The translations under genes were made by a program, and so were the position numbers. This document shows, piece by piece, positions 8,254 to 19,180 of a stretch of DNA of 22,850 bases. Location: positions 1-22,850 of the forward strand of contig JADRCO010001069.1 of the NCBI GenBank assembly GCA_021464525.1. Reading direction: 5' to 3'. Every line of letters begins with the position of its first letter. Within the stretch, counting starts at the first letter, position 1. The DNA comes from Rhizophagus sp. LPA8_4_AMF. Its lineage: Eukaryota; Glomeromycota; Glomeromycetes; Glomerales; Glomeraceae. The notes under the pieces were generated by a model, which was given only the letters and a program-made list of their open reading frames with translations, did not search any database and was not told the DNA's origin.

Positions 8254-11200
8254 ATGGCCACGGATCGCAATACGCCAGAAGGAGTTGAAAATTGGCTGAT
8301 TCAGTCGTCAACCAATCCTTGGTTGTTTCCTTCGATCGTAGGTCCGGAACTTACAAGGGAAATACTGCAGCATATTTGTAGTCGTTGGAACTTATATCCT
8401 TCTAACATTAAGCTGGGAGTTTTGTTTGCACTTCTGTGCATTAGAAAACTCTTGCTGGGTAGTATGGGAAATGAACTGACTGCGGTATGTGTTGCAAGAT
8501 TTACTCTCTAATCGCTTAAAAAATTACTGTAAATTGACTCGCGTTTAAAGATATGCCAAGCAACAAACATGTAATGTTCGAGCTGATTATTAAACGAAAA
8601 TTTTTATGCATTACATCTGATTTTATGGCATCGCGTTTTTTTAGACGTTGTCATTCATTTATATTCCAAAAATAAATTTAGTATAAGAAAAAGTTTTAGT
8701 TTACTTGTGATATTATTACTATCAGGGGAATAAAATTATACATCTTGAGGAATGCCTTAAGTAAATTTAAAACTAAAAATATACTTAACCGGTGCTCAAT
8801 AAACTGTAACTGACACAACCATCTTTTTTATTACGTATGAATCTTTACTCATCTACTTCTATTCTTTTCGATTATGTCAAATTTTAGATAATTACAAATG
8901 GATGCAATGACAATGACGAATGGGTTCGCTTAGTATCAAAAATGTTACAAAATTATCCATCCACTGGTACACTTGACCTTAACATAGAACATCATATTCC
9001 TCAGGACGCTCAGCTTGGACTTCAAAGTTTAATGGAACGCAGTAAGATATATGTTCATCTATTTATAAAGCGAATATTTGTCAAAATCAAAACTAACAAA
9101 GTACCATTTAATGTAAAGTACAACAAACTGGAATAAAATTTCATCCGACAGAATATGCTTTTATAGATCGTGACATAAGTGATGCTTTTTCAACTCTTTC
9201 AATCAACACAGAAGCTGTTCGTTCGCCTTCTTCACATTTTACTTTAAGGCAGGGATTTGAAATATCAAAGCAACAACGTTTACATGCCCTGAACAATGTA
9301 GCAATGCCACCACCTTCGCCAGGACTAACCTCTCCTGTCAATGCAACAGGATTTAATTTTGTGTCAGATCAGAATCGGATTAGTTCATCACAAGGCCTTC
9401 CTTCGAATCGATCAACTACTTCGGCAGGGCCTTCATTATTTATTCCTCCTAAACGTCGGCCTTCACAATTGTCACAACCATTCCATAGACCTCCGAATCC
9501 TTCTCGTGGTAATTAAAATTGTGTTATTTAATATTAAGTAAATGTTCTTTTAATAATTAATTATTCCTAATATCGATTTGCTGCGATAAGGATCTTTTTC
9601 TGGATCTACACAAGGACCAGATTCACCAACAGAGCCAAAAATTACTCAAGGAAAAAAATATGTGAAACCGACGAAAATTCAAATGCTTGATATAACCACA
9701 GCAACAACTATAACACGAAATCAAGAAGAAACAAAACTTAAAACACAAATGGGTACGAATATTTCACATAGTACTTTATCATATTGTGTGGCTATTATTT
9801 GATGTATATTTTTTCCTTTGACTGGAATATTTCAGTGTAGCCAATTTTGATAATGTGTAAATTACTTTCTCTTCTATGATGTCGGTCAGAGGAACAACAA
9901 ATGAAAGAAATGCGAAGACAGGAACGGGAAAAACGTCAAGAAGAAAAAAGACGCGAAGAAGAGGAGAAAAAAAAACAAAAAGAACGTGAGAAGGCTGAGA
10001 AAGCAAAACTAAAGGAGGAAGCCAGACTGGCAAAAGAGAAAGAAAAACGTGAAAAGGTTGCAGCAAAGGCGGCGGCGGCGGCGGCAACGGCTTCTAATGA
10101 AATGGGTGACATACAACCGATCAATGTTCCCGGTAAGATTCGCTCTTATTAAGAACAAAACAATTAATTTGTATTTTTACTGATTTAGGAAATTCTTATT
10201 TATTTAGCAGTTACACGAAAAAAGAAGAAAATTAATAGTAAAGTATTTTTATTCTCTTTGTGACCATAGCCTTTATAGCAATTAATGAAAAATATACAAT
10301 TATTATTTTAAAATTATTTGCTATTTTTATGAAATGGCAAATTCATAGATAAAATTATTAAAATAATATTTTTTTAAATTTATATATTCGAATCGATAAT
10401 TTTTTAATCGGTTTAATTAACACTCATAAATTTACACTTACAGATGATGAAACAGTTGAAGATGAAATTGTATCGGACGAAGAATTGCCACACAAGAAAC
10501 CTAAGAAAGCGGTGGCACCTACGTCTTCATTATCACCAACGCATCTATATCAGCCAGATAACTCAACAGATAATTTCAACACTGTTATGATATCGCAGAA
10601 CGGTTCTGGTTCAAATCCAGTTAATACATCAGCTACAACTGAGCCAGTATCATCAGGTAATAACATTATCATTATTATTAATGTTTCTAATCCCATATAT
10701 TAATCAGTTTTTAATTTAAAAATCATTTACTTTATTTTTATTTTTATTTTAATTTTTTTATTTTATTTTATTTTGTTTTATTTTTTTCCTCCTCTTAGTA
10801 TCTGAACATCCTATGGCTGCAGATTTAGAACTGCCAAAATCACAATTTGAAGAAATACCCAAGATCGAAATGATTGAAACAATGAGAAAACAATTCGAAA
10901 TGAATTGTGGAGCAGTTCTTGATAAATCTAATAAGATTCATGGAGACAACCGTCAGCTCATAATAAACTTTCTAGGTGGACATCACACTAAACCAGAACG
11001 TAATGTTGAACAAAAATCCATCTCTTTTTTTTATCTATTTTCATGATTCATGATATATTAATATCTATTTTCACAAATAATTAGAACGCGAAAAACTTAT
11101 GAGTATATCAAGTGGAGTATCTTGTAATGAAGACGAGATTCGCCATATTATTTTACATGAAGAAAAGACACCAATCCCTAATGAAGGCAAGGAAATTCAA

Positions 11201-11332
11201 GAAACTTTCATATTTGAAATGAATTTGTCAAATGGCCAATGGAGAAAGCTTAAGAGAAAAAAGACCAAGGCAGTAAAAAATCCAAATTTGGAAGCTTTAA
11301 ATGGTAGGCCAAATGGTAAGTTTCATGGGTAA
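8254..11332 (+). CDS. NELFA: Negative elongation factor A (NELF-A) homologue (nine exons, 612 aa)
   Basis: Exons 8254-8484, 8888-9041, 9152-9508, 9591-9752, 9890-10132, 10208-10237, 10444-10656, 10799-10999 and 11085-11332 join in frame. Residues 1-130 resemble the N-terminal NELF-A domain (WLFPS..., IKLGVLFALL, then LQNYPSTGTLDLNIE against the animal SFPDTGSLNLE). A Ser/Pro-rich linker follows. KIQMLDI (276-282) matches the animal KLLDI motif. A Lys/Arg/Glu helix plus Ala run fills exon 5, then a basic KKKK patch. The C-terminal domain (about 478-590) ends in FEMNLSNGQW, close to animal FEMNYATGQW. In animals NELF-A pairs with NELF-C and holds RNA polymerase II at promoter-proximal pauses. 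It is somewhat longer than the human protein because of the exon 5 insert. A consensus GTAAGT donor at 11316 leaves the last few residues uncertain. Confidence 0.82.
9890..10132 (+). other. Exon 5 of the NELF-A-like gene: charged single-helix insert with GCG-repeat polyalanine
   Basis: This exon encodes about 81 residues, mostly Glu, Lys, Arg and Gln in alternating runs (REEEEKKKQKEREK), followed by AAKAAAAAAT. The alanines come from a GCG repeat at about 10068-10085, a strikingly GC-rich tract for this AT-rich genome. It sits between the KxxMLDI motif and the basic patch, where animal NELF-A has only a short linker. Confidence 0.7.
10733..10788 (+). repeat. (TTTTA)n-like pentamer run in NELF-A intron 7
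   Basis: Degenerate tttta/ttttg units that also form the polypyrimidine tract before the intron 7 acceptor (cctcttag). Confidence 0.6.
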
Positions 11333-11936
11333 TAAAGAGATGTTACCTAGAGAAGATAAGATTTTAATAGTTTATTAGTTATTATTGTATTGTGAATTAT
11401 TATAATAGCATTTATTATTATCTAGTTAGTTATTCTGTTACAATCAAAGATTGAATATAAATATCGAACTTATTGGAGAAAAAAAAAATTATTATATAAT
11501 ATATATTACGTATTAAATTTAAGAATATATTTTTTTTTTTGTATAAACAGCACATATAGTAGCAGTATATATCAAATTATCACAATATCTATTGTGAAAA
11601 CAATGTAGATATATATATAAAGTATAAATTTACATAAATTTATGTTTAGGATATGAAGATATGAAATTATTTAATTTGAATTACCCAGATCTTAAATTGT
11701 ATCTGAATAATTATTTTCAATATTAGATAATTTATAAATAATTATAATTAATTTTTTTAATAAATTAATTAGTTATATTAATTGCATTTTAAAGTTAAAA
11801 ATATTATTATAGTAAAAATAGGATTCTGAAAAATACATATAAAGATCACATAAGCTTGCTTAATCATATTAGTAAAATTTCCAAAAAATCATAAAATTTT
11901 TTTTGTATAGATTTTATAGATTTTGAGATTTTTATT
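11333..11936. other. AT-rich spacer downstream of the NELF-A-like gene
   Basis: No clear gene. An optional last NELF-A exon may lie at 11426-11454 (acceptor tctag), encoding VSYSVTIKD and then a stop when joined to the donor at 11316. Confidence 0.35.
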
Positions 11937-12069
11937 ATACCATTCCGAAATTAAACAACCCCCCAAAAATAAGCAACACTGGCCCGCATTATGGTGATTT
12001 TGACCAGAATTATGATCACTTTGGCCGAAATCAAGTACAAAAAATGGTTGTTTAATTTCGGAATGGTAT
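11937..12069. mobile_element. MITE with perfect 21-24 bp terminal inverted repeats (Tc1/mariner-like)
   Basis: Bases 11937-11960 and 12046-12069 are perfect inverted copies (outer end ataccattccg). Taking the duplicated TA at 11938-11939 and 12067-12068 as target site, the element is 11940-12066 (127 bp) with 21-bp TIRs. The interior is richer in G+C than the flanks and has no reading frame. Short perfect TIRs flanked by TA are typical of nonautonomous Tc1/mariner-type elements. The superfamily call is inferred from the TA flanks, because no transposase is present. Confidence 0.85.
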
Positions 12070-13516
12070 GGTATATATAATTTGCATAATAGTAATTCAT
12101 TTTATATACAGTATATAACAAAAAAACTGGAATAATTTTATTAATCATAAAACAATAATGATTGTACTAGGATCCTGAATAGTACTAAAAAAACTCAGAT
12201 CTAATTTTGTATAAACCTTATAATAAATTCTGATTCAAATATATAAAGTTATTTTGATTTTTTGGCTTCAAATTTTACTATCTTGAAATCTTGGTCTTGT
12301 TAGATTCATCTCATCAAGATGAATATTTGATATTTATATCATCTCTATAGGTGAATATTGATCAAAATATTTCATTTTGAAATTTTTGTTACACTAAATC
12401 TAAGTTATCTTAATATTGTTTGGGATCTTATTGCACTAAAACTCTTCATAATCTTAGTTAAACTCATTTTTTTTATAATATGACCTTTCAGTAAAAATTC
12501 AGTTAATTCATCATATAATACAGTTAAATTTTAGCCAAACTAAAAATTAAAAATAATTAATAATAAATATAATATATTAGTATTGCATTGTACTAGTAAA
12601 TGTTTAATTAATATTTAACTATTTACAGCTTATTTTTTATTTTATTTTAATATTTTTAATAAAGTTATAATGCAAGGTTATATTTAAAAAAAAAAATAAC
12701 ATAAAACTTAATTTTTATTTTATAAAAAATAGTGTTTTTATATATAAAAATTTCTTCAAAAGTTATAAATTTTATTGTATCTTTTATATAGTAATACTAA
12801 AAATCTATATTTAACAATAAATATTAAAGTAATTAAAACTTTTAAAATTTAAAAAATTAAAATTTTACAATCTAAACTGATAACTTTATTTTTTAAAATA
12901 AATATTATTAAATTACTAATCAGATTTTTTAAATTTAAATAATTTACTGTATATGAATAACTTCAATTTAAAATAAATTGTATTATATAATAAGTGTAAT
13001 TTTATTGGTCACAATTTTTTATAATATTGTGATTTTATAGTATTATTATAATTATTTTTAAAAAAATTAATAGATCTTAAAACCAATTATTTTTTTTTTT
13101 TATTAAATATATTTAATAATTAAATATATTTTATCCATTTAAAATATAATATATTGGTGAATTTGCATAAGAATGGGAAAACAAACTAATCCACTAATAT
13201 GATATTTTTATATATTATTTTTTAAAAAATTTGAAACCAAATTATATAATTATTAAATGTAGACTTTTAACACTATATAAATATATTTATATATGTAATT
13301 TGCAAAGTTTTTTATATTTGTAAATTATTTTTTAAATATAAAATTACAATTTTTTTTTAAAATAAATAATAAATATAACATACTTTTATTAATATTGATA
13401 TAATTATCTTTAAAAATTATTGTTAATTAATTAAATAGCAAATCAAACTATAAAATTACATAATTTTTTTTAAAAAAAAGTGGTAAAATATATAATAAAA
13501 ATACAAATATTAATTT
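12070..13516. other. Extremely AT-rich spacer between convergent genes
   Basis: No gene seen on either strand. It contains many A/T runs and one imperfect hairpin repeat (12296-12325). The plus-strand NELF-A-like gene and the minus-strand NADH dehydrogenase gene converge on it. Confidence 0.55.
12296..12325 (+). repeat. Dispersed hairpin repeat, copy 1
   Basis: Begins cttgttagattcatctc and folds into an imperfect stem (attcatct against agatgaat). The first 12 bases and most of the stem recur in opposite orientation at 21114-21146. Confidence 0.55.
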
Positions 13517-16240
13517 TTAAAATCTACTAATATCTCTTCCAAATAACCATGTTAAAACCCAATACATAGGACTATAAAAAAATGCAAAAATCAAATTAAT
13601 TTTTAAAAATATTATTACTAAAATAATTCTTTATACTTACATTAGCATTTTATTTCTCAATGAAACTGTCATTGTAAAATATGCAGATCTCCAAAATATC
13701 CATGCCAATCTACCACTTTCTTTAGCTTTGTTGTTTACAGGTGTCATATCAACAACAGCTGACCAAAAATAATATAATTAAATAGAAAGAAATATATATA
13801 AAAAAAATCAATTAAAAAATACATTTATCTTACCTTCATTTTTTCCAATATATGCCATACTTCCAAGATTAAAAAATTTGAAAGGTTTTATATCCATTAT
13901 TGATGAGTTATCTTTAGCAATTTGAGTTAAAACTATAAATATAATTTCATAAAAATAAAATCAATTAAATATAAAATGTTTAATAATAGTTAATAAATTA
14001 AATCTATATAATTATTATACCTTTTCTCAAATATACAGCTTTTTGATTAGCTACTTGAGCTGTAGCAGGAAGATCATAATCTTGAATTGATGCACAATCA
14101 CCTAAAGCATAACTAATTGTATGAAAAATTGATTAAAAGATTTTTCAGCAAAAAAAAATATAAAATAGAACATCATAATAAGAATAGAATTTAACTTTAC
14201 ACATTATCTATAGGTTGAAAAGATTCATTATTTAAAACTCTTAAAAAACCGTCAGTTAATAGTCTAGATAATCAAATTATTAGTTAAATTTAAAAAATGA
14301 AATTATTATAGGTAAGATTTCATATAAAGATTAAATATTACCTCTTTGCTGACTTGTCTTTCACAACTTGATTACCAATTGACCGTGTTAATGGATTATC
14401 GGTTAACCCTATAACCAATTAAATAATTAACTACTATACATGCAAAATATTTTAATATATTAGCTAAAATATCATACCAGTTGCCCAAACTAACATGCCA
14501 TATGGCACTTCTCCATCTTCTTCAATTATAAGTTTACGTTCATTTACTTCTTTTACTTTACGTCCTGTTCTGATTTTGATTCCTTTTCTTGTAAATTTTT
14601 TAGTAGCAAATTCTCTAAGAGATTGATCAAAGGAACCAAGAATTTGAGGCGCTATGTCATACACGCTCATTGTGACTAAATTAATCAAATCTGGATATAA
14701 ACGAGCCATGTCTTCTGTAATAAAGTCATGACTATTCATACAAGTTATAGTAGAGAAGTGTAATTATTAAAAGTATTTCAGAAATAAATAAATATATTTG
14801 ATAAAATTTACTTACAGCTCAGCGCTGAATTCGATACCCTTAAATGGAAAAAAATTTCAATATATTTATCAAGTACTTTCCTAAAAAAAAGGCGTCTGTG
14901 ATAATACTCACAGTAGGACCTCCACCAACAACAGCAAAATGCAGTAATCCAAATGCTTCTTGTTCTGTGATGTTTGGTTGACTCGCATGTTCAAAACATT
15001 CAATCACTCTTTGACGTATTCTGCGAGCATCAGATACATCTTTTAAAAATAATGCATTTTCCCCAACTCCCTTAATACCGAAGGTATTAGAATTTGCTCC
15101 AACGGCTATAACCAAAGTATCATAATTAAGAGAGAATTTGTTTTTACTGCGTTCAAGATTAGAGGTACAATAAACTATCTTCTGTTTAAGGTCTACATTC
15201 AATAAATTAGATAAGTTGTTGGGAAATAGCTAAATGATTAGAGGTGTTGAAATATTTAATTACCTATGGTATCTGCATAAGCCTGATAAAATTGGATTTT
15301 AGGAGAATATTTCCTTATAGGTTCCAATATACACCTGAACTCCAAAGTGCCTACAGATGATGAGGCAAGTAATGGAGTACTATATGTGCAAATATATATG
15401 TATATAGTTATCTAGTTGGGAATAAAAGTCCAAATAGGAAAATACAGTTTGTAACATGAATACGTATATACTAGAAATTATTTACAAGACAAAATAGTTC
15501 CTAGTTAAATAAAGAATGAATCAGTAAAAAAAATACAATTATGACAAAATTGCGCATATTATTTTTATGTATTACCTTGGAGAGACAACAATAACTTCAT
15601 AATGTTTAGTATCCATATCCTGTATCAATTTATATCCTAACAAAAGACAAATGATCAAATTAATCTTTTTTCAGTAACATGCATCTAAACTTTAGCATTA
15701 AAAAATTCACCTGCCCACCCAGATCCTCATATTTGAAAAAAATTTTCAAATAATTGCAAAATAAAACTTATTTAAAAAAAAATTCAAATTTAAGTTTCAA
15801 ACATGAAAAATATTTAATGAAATTATCAATGATACCAAGTATAACCAATCTCCCTAATAAAAAAAAAAAAAGGAAATTGGTGAAACCGATTACATAAAAT
15901 TAAATAAACTGATCGACGAATCTATATTTAAAATAAATCAATTTACCTTGTGTTTTTCCCAACGAAGCAACATTTCTTTTGGAAAACGGTGATTGGATGG
16001 ATTGGATCGAAGACGATTTAGTCGACACGGTTAATAAACCGAACTTTTTACTAAAAGTGGTATCTTGGTGAAAACTTCTACGAACATTGTTATAAGTCTG
16101 CGATAAAACCTCGCGTGTTAATAAGGATCGACTACCTATTCGTATTAGAAACAACAATTAATATAAGTGGATTTAATAATAATTTTAGCACAGATTTACT
16201 CACAGGTCGACAACATTCGCGTTGGTATTATAAAAATCAT
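13517..16240 (-). CDS. Type II mitochondrial NADH:ubiquinone oxidoreductase (NDE/NDI family; 16 exons, 500 aa)
   Basis: Minus-strand exons: 16240-16204, 16135-15947, 15853-15836, 15725-15711, 15636-15576, 15500-15486, 15379-15264, 15192-14912, 14838-14816, 14731-14478, 14408-14342, 14263-14201, 14112-14021, 13932-13834, 13758-13641 and 13571-13517. All junctions keep frame. The N-terminus is Arg/Ser-rich and acid-poor, a mitochondrial presequence. The first Rossmann motif RLVILGSGWAG (77-87) binds FAD; VVSPRNYFVFTPLL (103-116) is the family signature. The second motif VVGGGPTGIEF (238-248) binds NADH. LGDC (383-386) and the ending LTWLFGRDISRF are also diagnostic. It oxidises NADH and reduces ubiquinone without pumping protons, at the inner membrane. 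No EF-hand insert is present. Whether it faces the matrix (NDI) or the intermembrane space (NDE) cannot be told from sequence alone. Introns are 68-110 nt. Confidence 0.95.
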
Positions 16241-16758
16241 TGATTTACAAATTCTAAGAAAAAATACCAAGTTTTTCTCGACCTACTGTACTTTAAATAA
16301 GTTTTTGTAAAAAAGTTTCAAGTTACACCGTGCAGCTTTATTTAACGATTTATAAAGTTATTTTTTCGTTCTCACAATAGAATCATATCCGACAAATTCC
16401 GTGGAGATAAAGTAATATTAAAGTTTTATTTTCTGTTAAATTTCTATTCGTAGTAATTCAAAATTTATATTTAGAAATCATTAATGTCATTCATGTAGTC
16501 ACACGTTTAAAATTCATATCGGAATTTTCAGGAAACTATCTTTGATCAAATGGCCGAATTTTTCCGTTATAATATTTAAATCATTTACATATGGATATTA
16601 CAAAAAAAAAATTATGCCCAACCAAAGAAACTAATAATAATTTAATGAATTCATAACACCAAAAAGGTAATGTATATATAGATGTTTCTATTTTATAGAA
16701 AGAATTTAATTCAAAAAAAACCCCAAAAAAACGGACCTGCCTAAATATTATTTTTACA
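16241..16758. other. Spacer between two minus-strand genes, with the dehydrogenase promoter
   Basis: Read on the minus strand, this runs from the 3' end of the membrane-protein gene (stop at 16759) to the ATG at 16240. A TATAAA (plus-strand tttata, 16349-16354) lies 110 bp upstream of that ATG and is a plausible TATA box. No other gene was seen. Confidence 0.4.
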
Positions 16759-19180
16759 TTATTGATCATCTGATAAACATTCATCGCTTTCAGATTCATC
16801 ATCATCATCATCTTCTTCTTCTTCTTCATTATCTACAGATTGAACCTTTACTGTCGGTTCGTTTGCCTCGTTAGCTTTAAACAATTCATATCCCTTCTTC
16901 AGTATATCTAAAACTGGATCCTGCCGAGCTTTGAGAATTTCTAAAACTAGATCTTGAGTAGATGATGTCTTTTCTTTAGCTGTTGGCTTCTCTACTTGCA
17001 CCGGTATTTGGTTTTGAACAGGATTTGGCACTATAGTTGGTTTATCCGTATTATTATTATCATTCTCTTCGCTCTTTTCAGGTATCTTTTCGTTAGTTTC
17101 GTTTTTTAAAATTTCTTTCTCTGATTTAATATAAGAATGAATATCTTTAATTACATCATCTACAATAGACTTCAATAAATCTATCTTATTTTTAATTAAT
17201 GCAAAGATTTCCCGAACTCTTAACGAAGCATTATTCTTATTTTCATTTAATTCTTGAGCAATATTATTGGCTATCATTTCAATCTCAGCCTTTAATTTAT
17301 CATCTACTTTATTGTCAGCTTGATCGTAAATATTCTTTTTGGTTGTAAAAATTTGAGTAACAAGATTAATACTAAACTCTTTTTTCAATTCATCAAACTT
17401 TTCCTCCTCTAGCATATCTAATGATTTTTCCGAAATTTCGATCAATTCTCTAATATTATCTACTAATTTCTTCGCCGAATCTTTTATTTCGTTAAATTTT
17501 GCCTTACGGTCTTTTGTGCTATCCTTCTTGATTTGCTCTACGAATTTTTTTAAATGTACCAGATCTTCAGGTCCAGATTTTTTTAAAGATGCGATTCTAT
17601 CTTCAATCTCACGTAAAGTTTCTTGTGCCATGGATGTAGCTTTCCTTTCATAATTATCGAGAGCCAAAGTAAGATTTTTTTTGACTAGAGGAAATTCTTT
17701 ATTGAAAGCATTACGGACAGCCTTATTAGCAGCTGCAATGGCCGCTGCTTCAACCTTGATAGCTTCATCCTTGGCTTTCTTTTCTGCTTCAGCTTTCTTC
17801 CTATCGACCTCTTCTTTGGCTTTCTTTTCCGCTTCGGCCTTCTTCCTATCAGCCTCTCCTTTGGCTTTCTTTTCCGCTTCGGCCTTCTTCCTATCGGCTT
17901 CTTCTTTGGCTTTCTTTTCTGCTTCGGCCTTAGCCTTCTTATCGGCCTCTTCTTTGGCTTTCTTTTCCGCTTCGGCCTTAGCCTTCTTATCAGCCTCTTC
18001 TTTGGCTTTCCTTTCCGCTTCAGTCTTGGTCTCTTTTTCAGTCTTAGGTTTAAGAAGCTCCAAAATATGTGGTTCAACATGATTATGGTAAGCGGGAATA
18101 ATTTTTTCGTGATAGGTGTTTTTAATAATCTCCATGATATGATAAACAAAAGGTACCATTTTTGTATCATAATAAATAATAACTTTATCTTTAAAAGGAA
18201 CAACCGATTTGTGATACCAAGGGCGAACCGTATTTTTGTTATACTCTGAAGCTTGATCATAGACATAAGACACATGCTCTTGAGCTTGACTAACATATGG
18301 AGCGGATAATTTCACTGCTTGACTATAATAGTTATCCACATGCACTTTAGCGTTATCATTATAATACTCTTGTACTTTGGTTAGTCCTTCTGCAACTGGA
18401 TTATATACATATTCGACAGACAATTCTCTTGCAGTCTGCAAATGAGGCTGAGCAGATTCAAGCAAAGGGTTGACATATTGTTTAGCGTGAGCTTCATATT
18501 GAATAGAAACTGTATTCAAAGCCTGTTTGCCATATACATCAACATTTTGTTTAACCACAGTTATTGCTGGTTCAATAAACTTGTGAAAAAAATCATTATT
18601 TAAAATATGTTGAGAGATTCCGTTAAAACAAAATGCTTCTTCATACGAATTGCATTGTTTTCGAGTTTTTCCGTTGCACCAGAAAAAGACAGTAAGGATA
18701 TAAAAGAGGGTAAGTCTCTTAATTGAGAACAAGCTAAAAAAACCAGCCTTCTTTGGTTTCTTCGTCTATAAAAATAGGTTTGAATTAATATATGCAGAGA
18801 TATCAATTACTGTAATTATATGATTAATTAGCTTTTGTCACACATACAATTTTTGATTTTGTCTTTTCCTTTTTGTTATTCTTCTGTTGATATTAATAGT
18901 AATATAATGTTTCAATAATTCATATAAAATTTACAAAAATAGCAGTAATTACATAACAAACCTTATCATTGAAATCGCCCTTTTGTGTTATTGTTTCGTG
19001 TATAGTTTGTTCATTTGACTTCTCATTCTCAATATTTAAATTTTCTACAGTAACATTTTGTTTCTCAGTATTCTCAGTAGAAATACCATTTACAATAGGG
19101 GATTTATTCCCACTTGGGGATGGTACTTCTTGTTGAGTAACTTGCTGATTTTTCTTTTTCTTTTCGCCTTTTTTTCCCAT
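16759..19180 (-). CDS. Membrane-anchored repeat protein with Lys/Glu/Ala coil and acidic tail (two exons, 741 aa)
   Basis: Exon 1 is 19180-18962 (73 codons, starting MGKKGEKKKK). A 196-nt intron (GTTTGT donor, tatag acceptor) leads to exon 2, 18765-16759. After a polar N-terminus, one hydrophobic helix (about residues 91-104) follows basic KKPKK and IKR, suggesting a signal anchor with the N-terminus in the cytosol. Residues 110-310 are Tyr/Pro-punctuated amphipathic helices (YVNPLLESAQP, YVYNPVAEG, VVPF, MVPF), reminiscent of apolipoprotein-like repeats. Residues 320-408 are tandem KAEAEKKAKEEADRK-type coil repeats. More charged helices follow, then a tail of five Glu and five Asp with further acidic residues (715-741). 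Several N-x-S/T sequons would fit a lumenal location. I do not recognise a named family; an endoplasmic reticulum or envelope protein is inference. Confidence 0.8.
16794..16830 (-). repeat. Trinucleotide repeat coding for the acidic tail
   Basis: Plus strand reads (tca)n followed by (ttc)n; the minus-strand gene reads it as consecutive Glu then Asp codons near its C-terminus. Confidence 0.85.
17760..18030 (-). repeat. Coding tandem repeat for Lys/Ala/Glu coil
   Basis: About 13 alternating short units of 9-13 codons built on AEAEKKAKEEAD and AEKKAKxEADRK. The copies are nearly identical at DNA level, which points to recent expansion or homogenisation. Because of the repeat, long open frames appear on both strands here; only the frame continuous with 16759-18765 is taken as real. 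Confidence 0.85.

Noticed and set aside
9141-10124. Minus-strand frames opposite NELF-A exons 3 and 5
   Set aside because: Shadows created by Pro/Ser-rich and Glu/Lys-rich coding sequence.
11951-12148. 65-codon minus-strand frame across the MITE
   Set aside because: It runs through the inverted repeats and flanking AT sequence and has no protein-like features.
17681-18296. Long frames on the plus strand and in another minus frame over the coil repeat
   Set aside because: A short-period repeat opens several frames at once; only one is continuous with the rest of the 741-residue protein.
18600-18806. 68-codon minus-strand frame near the start of the membrane-protein exon
   Set aside because: Out of frame with the long exon and crosses the intron acceptor.
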